Source: Lunularia cruciata
Lineage: Eukaryota > Streptophyta > Marchantiopsida > Lunulariales > Lunulariaceae
Length of the DNA stretch: 64,000 nt
Assembly: GCA_948567375.1 (NCBI GenBank)
Contig: OX419759.1
Span: 22,598,744 to 22,662,743, forward strand
Direction: 5' to 3'
In this document: one piece after another, positions 1-10,900 of the stretch
Layout: every line of letters starts with the position of its first letter
How positions within the stretch are numbered: position 1 is the stretch's first letter
The notes under the pieces: model-generated
Databases searched by the model: none
What the model was told of the DNA's origin: nothing
What the model saw: the letters and a program-made list of their open reading frames with translations, nothing else
Translations under genes and position numbers: made by a program

Positions 1-900
1 TAACTCTGTTACATGTTATGCTTAGATACCTTCTCATTGTGCCAAAGACCTTTAGAAGATTGGTGACATTTCCTCCAAAGCCGTCAAATGGATCCATGAG
101 ATAAAGCGGATCCATGAGATAAAGCTAGAATATTAGGTTAGTGAACTCTTAGGAGGCAATCAATTTAGGCACCTTCCATCAACACCTTGCAAAGGCACTC
201 AACTCATGGATTTTAGATGCACATGAACTCTCCAAACTTGAAATGGCTTAGCTCATATGTCACAAGATGGTGAGCTGGTTTATGGAGTGATGCACTAAAG
301 CCATGGCAGACCAATCCTACCTCACTGCTTCAGCCACAAAATGCATTCAAGTTGCAATCAATCAAAGTTATAAAGGTACCAAGTCATCGAGGCATTAACC
401 ACTAAGTTTTGAATGCTTATCTAAACTTTCAAGTAAGGTTTTCAATCTTGGAACATGGACCTGTACTTGCCTGTCTTGGGCAACATTTCAGTATTGCATG
501 TGCCTATGCTTCTACTATTATTTATTTTACATGATAGACTCTATGTGTTTTTGCTAACAAGTGCTTTGTGGTGGAGTCATATTGCAACTTGTACAAGTAA
601 ATTACCCACCTGATACCTCACATAAGTAGATGGGAAGATGATGAGCTTGACATTGAGAAAAACATAAAAAAAACATACATGCATCTTTGCCTTCTACCAA
701 AGACTTGTCATCTTGCTGGTCACCCTAAGACAAAATGCCATTGTCAAAAAGAGAAAGGTGGTGAGATTAGACAAGTGCATTGCAAAAGATGTTGTGGCCT
801 TGGTCATTATCTTAGCACTTTTAAAGGGCCATTCTAATCAAAGGGTGATTTTTCTATGCTTGCACCTTGGAACATAACTCTTTGCTGAAGTATATCATTT
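1..900 (+). pseudogene. Mutator-like (MULE) transposase, carboxy-terminal relic
   Basis: Degraded carboxy-terminal part of a MULE/MuDR-family DNA transposase. Several frames must be combined. At about 199-250 the plus strand reads LNSWILDAHELSKLEMA, and at 259-286 CHKMVSWFM; these match the conserved block that precedes the SWIM finger in MULE transposases. At 456-479 it reads WTCTCLSW and at 496-516 CAYAST, the CxC...CxH-type SWIM zinc finger with frame changes between the halves. At 706-744 it reads CHLAGHPKTKCHC and at 781-807 CKRCCGLGH, in the place of the PGRPK-type linker and terminal zinc knuckle; the last Cys of the knuckle is replaced by Phe. The amino-terminal half with the DDE catalytic core would lie left of the window. 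Stops and shifts exclude function. The family call is inferred from domain order. Confidence 0.72.
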
Positions 901-3900
901 TGCTAAACACACTATATATCATCTAAAGTTACATAGGAACATCTGTAATCTTTGGGTACTTACCAAGGAATGTACGGATAATAATCTGGAAAAGATCACT
1001 TTGCAATTGTTGAAGCTCAAATCCTTTACTCTATATTCTATATACTTGCCATCAGATACTGTTCATTGAGGAGAGTGAACTATAAATGTATGTTGCTTGC
1101 GCTAGAATAAAGTGGTTGAAGCTTTGATACTCCAATATATGTTTTTAGCTCTATTGGAATATGATGGAAAAGGTATGGCACATGTAGCTCGGGCACTTGG
1201 ATAAATCCTTGCAGAGCAGGTACTACAAGATCATCTTCGGGGTTCTGGAGGCACCCAACGTTCCCAGTCCTACCAAGCATGTGATCAATATGTATTCTTC
1301 ATGCAGTATATAATTTAGTCATATTTAGTTGCCTGGGAGCTATAGCAAATGTCAGAGAACGTACCCCAATCACAAACACAAGAATCCATATCTGCATTGT
1401 ACACGGAATGTATGCCTGATTGAATGTCAAATTATGAACCCCCCAGCATTAAATATATGATGTTTGCCACAAGTGTGTTGACAAGCTATAATGAATTGTT
1501 TATTTTTGTTAATTGTATATACCCATGCAATTTTTTTACATTACTGTAGTAGGATAGACCTAGAAGAACAGCTGTAGAAAACAGCACAATTGCAACCAAG
1601 GGAAAGACCCTTGGAGACCACTTGGATATATGTACCTTATCATGATTGATACTACAAACATCTGATTTACAAATCTGTACCACTTGCAAAACTATTTGAC
1701 AAACTAAATATTTGAGCACTGGTAGGAAAATTTAGTGATAAGGTTGGTTCCAATCAGTCCCTTAGCATCAAAGTGTTTGATAACCACAAGATCATCTGTT
1801 GTCAAATGCTCAATAGACATAGAGTTTTGAGATAAATTGTTGGAAGACTATATGGCAAAACAAACTTGGAAGTTTCTGCAAAGTTTGGCTTTGCTGAAGA
1901 TGGAGATCTTATGGGCTTGGAACTTGACTTAAACATTATGGTGTTTCTTTACTCTGCCTGCACATGTGGATACAATCTTGCAACTGTTGCAACCTAGAAA
2001 CAATTGTACTCTCCAGATTCCCGGTGAGCAATGGTTGCTGGTGAATTGATTTGGCATGCTCTTCTGAAGTATCTTCTTTTGCTTGTTCTATCGTTTTGTA
2101 ACAAAAGTCAAATGTTTATTAACGTTGAAGGAGCTTGAAGAATACATAGGGACACCAAAGATTTTGTGATCAAATTACTCTGGCAGATGCTTTCTCTTCT
2201 CATCTGATCAGCCACTCCTACTGAAGGAGCTTGAAGAATACATAGGGATACCAAAGATTTTGTGATCAAATTATTCTGGCAGATGCTTGCTCTTCTCATT
2301 TGATCAGCCACTCCTACTGGTGTATATAATAGTACCAAGTATGATGCTCTCATTACACTATGAGAATATTCTTCAAAAACTAATGTGATGTGAAAGAGGA
2401 AAATCCACTATAAAGCAGTTCTTTCCAAGTCATCAAGATGGAATAGTGTAATGGGAGCTATTGATTATCTAGCTGAATTATTCTCTCTACCCAGATTCAT
2501 TCAGAATATAAAAAGAAACATGTTCTGGTCAACTCTCACCTCTCTCTTTGTAAAGCCTTAGAACTTGATTGAAGCAAGCGTTTGTCTATCCAACAAAGTT
2601 CTTCCGGAGCAAAAACGTGAAAACTAATCACAATCATCAAGGACTGAGATGAAAACAGAGATTGGAATCATGCAATGATTTTGATGAAGCTACTTAATTC
2701 TATCAATCATTGTACATTGCGCATTTCATTAACAAAACCAGAAATCACTGGTCTTCCTTATATAAATTCACCCCTCTATCTTTTGTACCTGTGTAAGACT
2801 TGACGAATACAAGCATTGTCTGTCAAACAAAGTTCCACCGTAGCTATACATGATAACCAACCCAGATAAATATGAGATTTGGTACAATATGAGTAATAAT
2901 CAATCAAGATTTAGAGTGTCAGGCACCTGCTGCAAGTGGTAGGTTTACTGGTGCCTTCTCATGTCCCCAGGGATGGTAGATGTAAAAAAAACAGTTTAAG
3001 GCACCAAAGTCATAGTTTGAGGCATTGTCTGTTGTCTGTTTGAGCTTGTATCTAATTCAGTAAAGGAGAAGCTCCATAGAGATGAGCCTGGGCGACCACG
3101 CAGCCTTCTTGGTCTCTCACTGAAAGGTACCAAGTTCGTACCACCTGTAAAATCCCACAGCACGGCATGGCCTGCAGTCCCCACGCCCAACCCACCGAAT
3201 CAGAACCAATGCTCGGTCAATTCCAAGGTTACTTTTGTAAATATCAAATTGTTTGGGGTACATTTATAATATATGCATTTGTTAGGGGCAATTTTGACCA
3301 TTCCCCTAGAAAAAGAAACCTCCAAGAAGTTCACAGTAATTTCATATTAAAAGTTCACCTTGTCTAATAAATTTATAACATAGAACAATAAATTTGATAT
3401 ATATATATATAATTATTTAAAGCGCATGTTATAAATTTTAACAAAGTTTAGGAATGAATGTTTATCCTATATGACAAATAAGTTTGCGATCGGAAAGCTA
3501 GAAATATATACAAAATACTAATAAATACATAACTAATCAAAGTCCTTTAATAAAAACATAAAGACTTTGGGTTGAAACCTGGACAGCACATACTATCCCA
3601 TTATACATGCAAATTAACCAGGAATAAGAAACAAAGAATAGTACTTTTAGAATGTATGGTATATGTTAGGTATGTGGTATATTTTAGGAAGCATTGCAAA
3701 TGTAGTGAATGGCGTAAACCTTTAACATGTGGTCTATGAATAAAGTGTGGACCTTGTGATTCTGCTCATTTTGAGGGAAAGAGGGGAGTACTTTTTGGTA
3801 GACAAAATAAAAAATTATAGATTATACAGTAAAATAAGCAAAAAAACACTCCATATCGGACTTTTTGCGGCCTTACGTACTTTTTCACTCCAGTACATGG

Positions 3901-4140
3901 AAAAGCCAAAGAAATTGTCCTTCACCTATCATGTAATTCATACATGGTAATAAAATATGAAAGCACGAAAAGAGTGGAAAAAAATCAGATGAATATATGA
4001 TCTCTTCCTTATATAGTTTGCCTCTTGGATTACTCCAATTTGCCAATTTTTAATCTATGGTCTTGAATCGCAAAAGAATTTGATGGTTAACATCAGTTTC
4101 AATTAAAATTAATTGGACAATTCATATAAATATAAGTAGA
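901..4140. other. Unassigned 3.2-kb stretch with scattered exon-like pieces
   Basis: No gene can be named here. Minus-strand 1080-1280 is an open piece rich in Pro, Val and Leu (VPALQGFIQVPELHVPYLF). Minus-strand 1520-1660 encodes a possible membrane segment after the residues KWSPRVFPLVAIVLFST. Minus-strand 2996-3190 encodes a Pro/Arg-rich piece (PFSERPRRLRGRPGSSLW) preceded by a plausible acceptor (TTTTACAG). These could be exons of a minus-strand gene or remains of one, but I recognise no family. A tandem repeat at 2126-2317 is listed separately. From 3.4 to 4.1 kb the sequence is AT-rich without visible features. Confidence 0.35.
2126..2317. repeat. Two-copy 96-bp tandem duplication
   Basis: Two adjacent units of 96 bp (2126-2221 and 2222-2317) begin TGAAGGAGCTTGAAGAATAC and end GCCACTCCTAC. 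They differ at only a handful of positions, so the duplication is fairly recent. Because 96 is a multiple of three, the minus-strand frame stays open through both units (ICQ-NLITKSLVSLCILQAPS appears twice). I see no other sign that it is translated. Confidence 0.9.
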
Positions 4141-4189
4141 AGATGTATAAGGATCTTTTAAATAAAGTACAAGATCGTCTTATTTATCT

Positions 4190-5400
4190 TTTACATGCTA
4201 TTTTACATTTAGTGAGATTTGCCAATTTAGGATATCTTTGCGAAATTTTTCAAAGATGCAAGTGGAGTTGCAATACCTTGCAAGAAGTAGAGCTGAGCTT
4301 TTGTAGACATATCACAGGAAACTTCTCAGTCGTCTTGCAAGTTTCTTCGATTGACTACCATCCTCGTCAAGCCTCATCCATCTTCGTTCCATTTTGAATC
4401 AATACAAAGGAGATCCTTCATGGAGCTCATACACCTCCATCTAAGCAGTTTGGATCAACCTGTAACGTAGCTATGTAGGCAGTCAAAGCTTAACCTCTTG
4501 GAACAGATCATTAACATGTGTACTTGGATACCGAAGAAGGTCTTCACAATCAATGCCTTATGTAGGACTCTAATTGGCAACGTGTTCCGGGCTTCAAACT
4601 TACCAGAAACAGCCTTCAACCTCTTCCGACGTTATACAAGTAGTGATGAAAGAATCATTCATGAGATAAAACATGCTGCAATAGGTCTCCGTCAACTTAC
4701 ATTGACATTTTTCATATTTCGTATGACTGCTAATGTTAAGATGCTTTCAAGTTCACCGGGATTCTCCAGCTAACCTCGGAGTGATTTATTTGTCTGCGCA
4801 TATTCAGTTTCGCATCTTGTGTTAGATTCGGTGAGCAGATTGGATCCTAGGCATAACTGGTCATTTGGACTTCCATAACTGCAGGAGTATGTAACCACAA
4901 TAACTTCGCCGGCATGCTCAAGGATTGACATGGAGATTGAACTTGCATGCACAGTTCGCTCTCCACTCCTCTATTGTCATGTTAAGATATCAGACTTCAA
5001 AAACTTGAATTACCTTTGCAACTTCAACTGATCCATATTTGGATCTTGTTGATCTACATAGATCGGGTATTCCATCGACATCTTTGATTTCTTGCAGCGA
5101 TAGATTGTGCTTTAGAAAGTCAGACCATGTGCAGTTAAGATTCACCAAGCGCCTGGTGAAATACGAGCCGTAGTAATCATAAGACGGCAATCTATGGGAC
5201 ATTCTTAGCAAGAACTAAATCTCAGAAAATTAAACTTTTCGCCTACTGGGAGCGATATTAACTAACCTGTGGCCGGACGTCTACCAACACCACGTTTCTC
5301 TCATTTTTAAGCAGATCCAAGGCTTGTGCTGGAAGTAGATCGCCTAAGTATCCTCCATATCGGCTTTGGAAGTAGCTGACACTGCCGCGAGCCAGAAGAA
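4190..5400 (-). pseudogene. Rhodanese-like domain protein (At3g59780-type), decayed gene
   Basis: Plastid-type rhodanese-like protein; family members bind the thylakoid and often lack the catalytic Cys. Readable exons on the minus strand: (1) about 5382-5267, YLGDLLPAQALDLL followed by NVVLVDVRPQ, donor CAG|GTTAGT; (2) 5090-5014, DVDGIPDLCRSTRSKYGS, acceptor TGCAAG and donor AAG|GTAATT, phases compatible; (3) 4769-4701, ELESILTLAVIRNMKNVN, donor AAT|GTAAGT; (4) about 4380-4229, DEDGSQSKKLARRLRSF then, in another frame, KAQLYFLQGIATPLASL. The order and motifs match the rhodanese fold (VVLVDVRP, GIPDL, D-DG--SK--AR-LR, YFLQGG). In the last exon a TGA and a one-base shift at about 4310 separate the halves, so the gene is probably dead unless an unusual splice rescues it. 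No amino-terminal transit-peptide exon was identified. It follows an equally decayed permease on the same strand. Confidence 0.75.
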
Positions 5401-5779
5401 ATAATTCAAGGTACCACCTTGAACAAGGTCGGTAAACCAGATTTATTCCATAATATATGGTATTCAAAATGGTGCTTGTGTTTGTGGGCATGTGGAGACT
5501 CCCCCGAACTCGAAAACTGAAACTAAATGAGCCTCCAGAGCACCAATGAGAGGAAGAGAATCTAGTAAGAAGTATAGAGTGTGAAATTGAAGGGTCATCA
5601 CGCTACGAGAACTTCAATTCAGTAGTAAGCATACCTGAAAGAGACAACACTGCTCAGAACCAAGACTACAGGGACGTCAGGGTTCTGTGGGTGATGCCCA
5701 CAGATTTTCCGGTGTTTATAACGACGGAATATACCTGCACAGCGAAGATCATGCACAGTTGGGACAGCTGCCGACTGTT

Positions 5780-7606
5780 GCCTTCAATCATTACAAGAAA
5801 TGAAGTGCGAATAAATAACTGCGCCAATAGAGCCTGTGCGCAGGTTGTCTTATAGGCCTTACGCAAATGAACTGAACTCTGAATCCAACCAAAGATACTA
5901 AAGAAGTGACAAAACTCAAAGTATGTAAAAGTACCCATTTTCTTTAACATGAAGGAACCTCTGTAATATAACCAGAGGAAGATAATCAACGGTGAGTGGC
6001 CTAAAGGCCATGGCACCTATTATCCCCAAAACTGAGCTGAAGAATAGTATTAGCATGGCCAGCACCACGGTGACGATTACATAGAATGTCTCCAACCCAT
6101 GGCAAAATAAGCTGAACTATAATGCTCTCTTTGTCCTTGGGAAACGCAGTGTATACCCCACTGTCAGAAACTGGCTTGTTGGATACCTTTGAGCCACCTT
6201 GAGTTCAAGGAACTGAAATACTGGTTGTGTGTAAACCTACAATCAATAAAAAAAAAAAAAAACGTAATCAAGCTCGAAGTCAAAAATATTAATATCCTCA
6301 AATAATCAGCAAAGTGGAAAGTAAAATGAGCACGGTGTGCTTAAGCCATTAGTGGAGGGACGTAGGTATATGTTTTTTTTTTTCGTAGCCTTTTCCGCAG
6401 GTAAAGTTAGAAATCATAAAGTAGAATAGCGCAAGTTTGAAATCAAAATTCAAATCGAATTCATTACTGGTATACTCCAACTAGGTGAAGAACGATATAT
6501 GTATTGGCGACATCAACCAAACAATGTGGATCATCAAAACCTGTCAATCAATTCCCTGGAGCTCCGTCACCACAAGCAAAATATCCAGTAATTGCCATTG
6601 ACATGTAAAAAATTGTAGTCATAAGTATTCCACATGAAGTAGCTCTATTCATTTTTTATTCTCTCCAGGGCCTCGAAGTGTATCCTATAATACAACAAGA
6701 AATTTGAATCAGAATTTTGCAAAACATGAAAATCCAGAAAACACAAAAGATAAAATGCTACTATCCAAACTATATTAAGACACACCTCAATTTCGATTAG
6801 AATCATCGAAAACAAATATGCAAAACCTATACTCCCTAGAGCTTGGAAAATGTACAAAACTTTTTGAACTTCGGTTACATGTACTCCAATCTTGCTACCC
6901 GTCAAACTTCCATAAGGATGTTCACCTTCTGAAACATAACATAATATACATGTCAAACCAAAAATCTATTTTATGTTGTCTATAATTGAAAATTTCCTTG
7001 AAAAATCTTTATTAAAAAACTTGATTTTATAACTGACATTTAACTTGAGAACTACTTTGTAAAAGTTACCTGCGAAAACCGAGATCCTAAGTGCAAGTCC
7101 AATCGAAGCATAAGCGAATGACATAATCGGAGGTAAATATGATAGCCATCATAGAGCACCAAGATTTGGAATTTGAGAGAGAACAACATGAACTAAACCA
7201 AAACCTCCAGTGTAAGCCGTTGTAGAAACCAAACATGATGCACCATGCCGATAATGATAATTTGATTTTTGATTCGCAACTTCACACGTTTCAGTGGCGA
7301 TAGTATAACCAATAGAGGTCCCAACTAGATTGCTGTATTGTATTATCCCACAATTGGTATGAGATAACGCCGATAAGTTCAGTTTGATCAATCCATGTAA
7401 ATATAATTCCTTCTGTCAGTGACAGGATCAGGATATCAATAACAAATCAGCCAACAGTTTTGAACTGTACCAAGTATACAAAGCAAAAGCGAAGAGAGCG
7501 ATGGATCACTCAACCCATCCCATCTGGGTAAACTCCATGTTAATGATAGCACTCCAAACTTAATAATTGCCTTGATAATATGTGTTGTTGCTGTCTGTGT
7601 GTTTCC
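5780..7606 (-). pseudogene. Amino-acid permease (AAP, AAAP superfamily) pseudogene
   Basis: Multi-pass plasma-membrane proton/amino-acid symporter of the plant AAP type, broken. In order on the minus strand: acceptor CCCCAG at 7607, then NTQTATTHIIKAIIKFGVLS (TM1 block); YPDPVTDRRNYIYMD after an in-frame TGA at 7436-7438 where the family has Arg (CYR); a frame change near 7391; IIQYSNLVGTSIGYTIAT; FGLVHVVLSQIPNLGAL, then TGA at 7149-7151 exactly where the family has Trp (LWWLS), continuing MSFAYASIGLAL to donor G|GTAACT at 7070. Exon 6928-6786 reads GSLTGSKIGVHVTEVQK and FQALGSIGFAYLFS. Exon 6684-6468 begins DTLRGPGENK, loses frame in an A-run, and has another TGA inside GN*LTGF. The last part carries a TAG at 6117-6119 and the membrane block GIIGAMAFRPLTVDYLP. 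The conserved AAP order and splice sites leave little doubt about the family; at least five lesions make it a pseudogene. Confidence 0.88.
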
Positions 7607-8734
7607 TGGGGTAGAAGGTCCATAAGGTAAATTGTCAGCTTGAGACCAGTTGACATTTGTAGGGATGCTCGCAAAAAGAAGTTCAATGGTTTTATCCGTG
7701 GAATAGAGTCTACAATTGACAGCAATTAAATGTTCGAGAAAGAGCAGATCAGAGTGTTTTCCTGTATGCAAAACAATTCACAACTGTCAGCTAGCTCCTT
7801 AAGTTGCTCGGAAAAAGCCGTTCCTAATCCAGAGCTTTCATTCATCAAAACAGTTCAAAGTTGACGGTTCTTGACACCTATTCTCAAGCTTATGGACCTT
7901 CCATCCCGGGAAATACATGGACAACAACTACGCATATTATCACGGCAGTTATTGGGTCTGGAGTACTAAATCCAAACGATCGTTGAAAGGTTCTTGCCAA
8001 TCCCGAGAGTTATACGAAATGGACCCTGTCCTCATGGTGAAAAGAAAAATTGAAAATCATGAATGGATGACTCTTGGAAGCCACAATGAGGTTTCCGTTT
8101 CTCTCTGCATCACAATGCACATAGAAATATTTGTCATTGACAGAAATAACGAATAGACTAAAACGGACATCTATCAAACATACCACCTGTTGAGAGTTTA
8201 AGTTTTCCAACTCACATATGTTGAAATAAGACGGAGAATCATCCGTCAGTATTTGATTTCCATTCCAATACATTCATACAAGCACGTTAAAGGTATCGAC
8301 ATATGTGGAGTAAGAAAGTGCCTAAACACAGTTCCTCGCGGAGTAGTACCCAAGTAAGCAGACAGAACAGGACATGCTTCTACATTGTGAACTTGAACTC
8401 GGCTCGTGTATATCTATTTAGGCATGCTCCATGTCAACATGACTCCTTCAGCAAAAGCACGGAATAGCTAGATTTTGGTAGATGTTTGAGCGCCAAAACT
8501 GGCTAAAGTACATGGATACCCCTCGTCCGATCCTCTGTCGTGCTCATCATTTGATTCTACAGAGCAACCTCGGTTACTTCTCGTAAGGGTCGGTCACGAA
8601 AAGAAGAAGATGGTGATTGCTAAAATGAGAGCAAAATGTATGACATCTAGGTATTGAGAATGATCGTGGCATGGTACATACCACTGGAAAACGAAATAAG
8701 TTACGGGGTTGAAGATCTGAACTACACAAATAGC

Positions 8735-8735
<1 letters not shown>
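7607..8735. other. Spacer between permease and NLR relics, no gene recognised
   Basis: Probable first exon or intron material of the permease lies at the low-coordinate end. Short open frames exist on both strands at 7917-8273 but overlap each other and carry no motif. A leucine-rich-repeat region that should follow the NB-ARC domain of the neighbouring NLR was looked for here on the minus strand and not seen. Confidence 0.4.

Positions 8736-8737
<2 letters not shown>

Positions 8738-8795
<58 letters not shown>
8738..8795. repeat. (AT)n microsatellite
   Basis: An uninterrupted dinucleotide run of about 29 AT units. It produces a spurious Ile-Tyr repeat in translation. Confidence 0.98.
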
Positions 8796-8798
<3 letters not shown>

Positions 8799-8919
8799 TC
8801 TTATAATCACATAAAAGTACAGAGTCTTGTTCTGAAGAAAATAAAATTAGAATGACATATATCACGTTCATACTGTCTTCGGATGTGAAGTGTGGTACGG
8901 AGATGAGTAAGTAAGTACC

Positions 8920-10900
8920 TGCAGTTGGTTTTATGTATGACTTCCATGGAGCTTTTCCTGTGAAATTTCCCCAATGTAATTATTGAGGAGGATTCTCGAA
9001 GCTTGATTGGTCGAAGGAGCAAATATCGATTGATATTCACCGGTGTTGGATGTCCAGCATCTTCACACACCCTTTGGATTTGCGAAGTCACCAGATACCT
9101 GATGGACACCGCCGGTACATAAAAGTCACGAAATACTCCTTGGCTCCATATATCGTGGAGGATGATTAACACTTTCTAATCATAGTGTGAACTTGAAAGA
9201 CTTGCACTCAGATGATCCCTGTTATGCACACGATGGCTCTTGCCATCTTTTCGAATCTCTGCCGGATCTCCATCACGAAACAAATGCCTGTACTTGCTCT
9301 TCAAACTGTGTTGTGACCGTCGTCTCGACCTGATGAGTCCTTGAATGAGTTCATCGAGTCTCTTCGCGATCTCACTTTCGGATTCCCTCAACTTTCCATC
9401 ACGATCATCTTTGAGAGAGCAATCCCAGCAGCAAATAACAAAGACACAGGTCAATTGGTCAAGAGGATTATTGTAAGGATTATAGAGGTGAATATTGCCA
9501 GCTTGTTGTATCGATTGCAATTACATTGGACTGGCAAGATCAGTATAGTGTTGTGCTAAATACTTAGCCATACTGCTTTTTCCTTGTACCCGGTCCTCCA
9601 TGTAAGTTTACCACAAGACTGTTGCAATTGGCTGACCCCATTGTAGCAGTCAAAAGTACAAAAAGCTTCTCCAACAGTCATACTTAGGGTACTGTAAAAG
9701 GGCAGCTGGTAAGGATGTCCATGTGATTCTTCATCGCAACCGTTGACAATGTCTACTGAGCCCCGAAAGCTGCTTGAACTGCGGGACATTAACTTGTTCA
9801 CCTATTGTTGTATACAATCATTGATGAATTTCATCAAAGCTCGGTAACCTCGTTCACCGTTTGGCGATTGGCCCCCGGAATCAAAATAGCAACTCTGTGC
9901 TCCAGTCCTGGTAGTAGCCTCTCCAACAAATATGTCAACCAAACTTTCCTGTGAAATTAACGAGTCCTCCAACATCAACGAAAACTTCTTTTCTTTTACT
10001 TTGAGTATGTTAATCAGCATTTGAGAAAATAGAATCCACTTACTGTGGTGGTCAATTGCAATCGATACAACAAGCTGGCAATATTCACCTGTATAATCCT
10101 TAACAATATTTACAAGTACTTTATTTTATCATTGACAAGTAGATGTTGAAAACTTAATAGCTCGCTTCCTAGAACCGAAAGTAGTACACAGCGTACACTA
10201 GCTAACTCGAGAATCAAGTCCTCTACATACCATGGCACCGACAGCAAAGCTTTTCCAGTTGTAATTTGGTCGTAATTGGTTGAATTCCTCGTCAAGTCTC
10301 GCCACAGTTGTAGTTTGTTCTTGCAAGTGATCTGTTGAAGCACCGACCTCAACTGAATGGGAGTGAAATTTTTGATGAATTTGGCCAAGAATGACATCCA
10401 GGAAGGACTAATGGGTAGTCTACTAGAGCTGTAATGAGTTAGATTTACCACATTCTTCGCTGGTGATTTGGATCCAAGGTGCGGAGTACTAAAGTAAACT
10501 ACACCTCTTAAATTCTGCAGAAAGCATTCAAGAGATATTCAAGCATTCAGGCCTCCCTATCTGCTGAGATGCCTCGACAGATTATTGTTTAATAACAAGT
10601 CCACCTAGACAGTGCCCTACTAGTATCACAGGGTAGACTGCTCCTACTCCAGCGAAAGTAGTCAAATTCAGAAGTATATTCTTACCCAAGAGCCGAACAT
10701 CCATTCTACTTCCATGACATGCTTGCACTAGGTGACCATTATATAGCAGAGTAAATTCTAGACCATGGAAAGTCCTTGGACAGCCGTATGGGTGTCCAAG
10801 GAACCGTCTCTAGACACCCAGGATGAAATCTGGAAGTCTTGTTGACTTGACTCAAACATGAGTCCGTGGGAACAGAGTATTTCCGCGTGAATGTTGCACC
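8920..10900 (-). pseudogene. Hydrolase-NB-ARC resistance gene (HNL-type NLR), decayed
   Basis: Intracellular immune-receptor type gene with an alpha/beta-hydrolase in front of the nucleotide-binding switch. Hydrolase blocks on the minus strand: HGLMFESSQQDF (about 10880), LSKDFPWSRIYSAI (10785-10741), then VYPVILVGHCLGGLVIKQ (to 10588), a nucleophile elbow with Cys in place of the usual Ser (GHSLGG). After acceptor CTGCAG at 10515 comes NLRGVVYFSTPHLGS, then LDEEFNQLRPNYNWKSF and VEDLILELASVRCV. NB-ARC blocks: VEKLFVLLTATMGSANCNSL, LVVNLHGGPGT (P-loop, about 9620-9585), SMAKYLAQHYTDLAS in a shifted frame, then after acceptor TGATTAG at 9175 KVLIILHDIWSQGVFRDF (kinase-2) and SIRYLVTSQIQRVCEDAG, ending at a CAG|GTACTT donor. 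Several frame changes, including one inside the P-loop, make it a pseudogene. GLPL/MHD motifs and LRRs were not found. HNL architecture is known from bryophyte NLRs. Confidence 0.8.
9474..10101. repeat. 48-bp inverted repeat around the NB-ARC start
   Basis: The segment 9474-9522 (reading AATATTGCCAGCTTGTTGTA in its middle) reappears as its reverse complement at 10053-10101 with about one mismatch. The arms enclose some 530 bp that hold the P-loop part of the NLR relic. One arm probably arose by copying of the other in inverted orientation. Confidence 0.85.

Noticed and set aside
4143-4770. Two plus-strand open frames of 84 and 91 codons
   Set aside because: They overlap, antisense, the rhodanese-like exons whose motifs and splice sites are on the minus strand.
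8574-8810. Frame with a long Ile-Tyr repeat
   Set aside because: It is translation of the (AT)n microsatellite.
9341-9559. 72-codon plus-strand frame
   Set aside because: It is antisense to the NB-ARC coding part and to the inverted-repeat arm.
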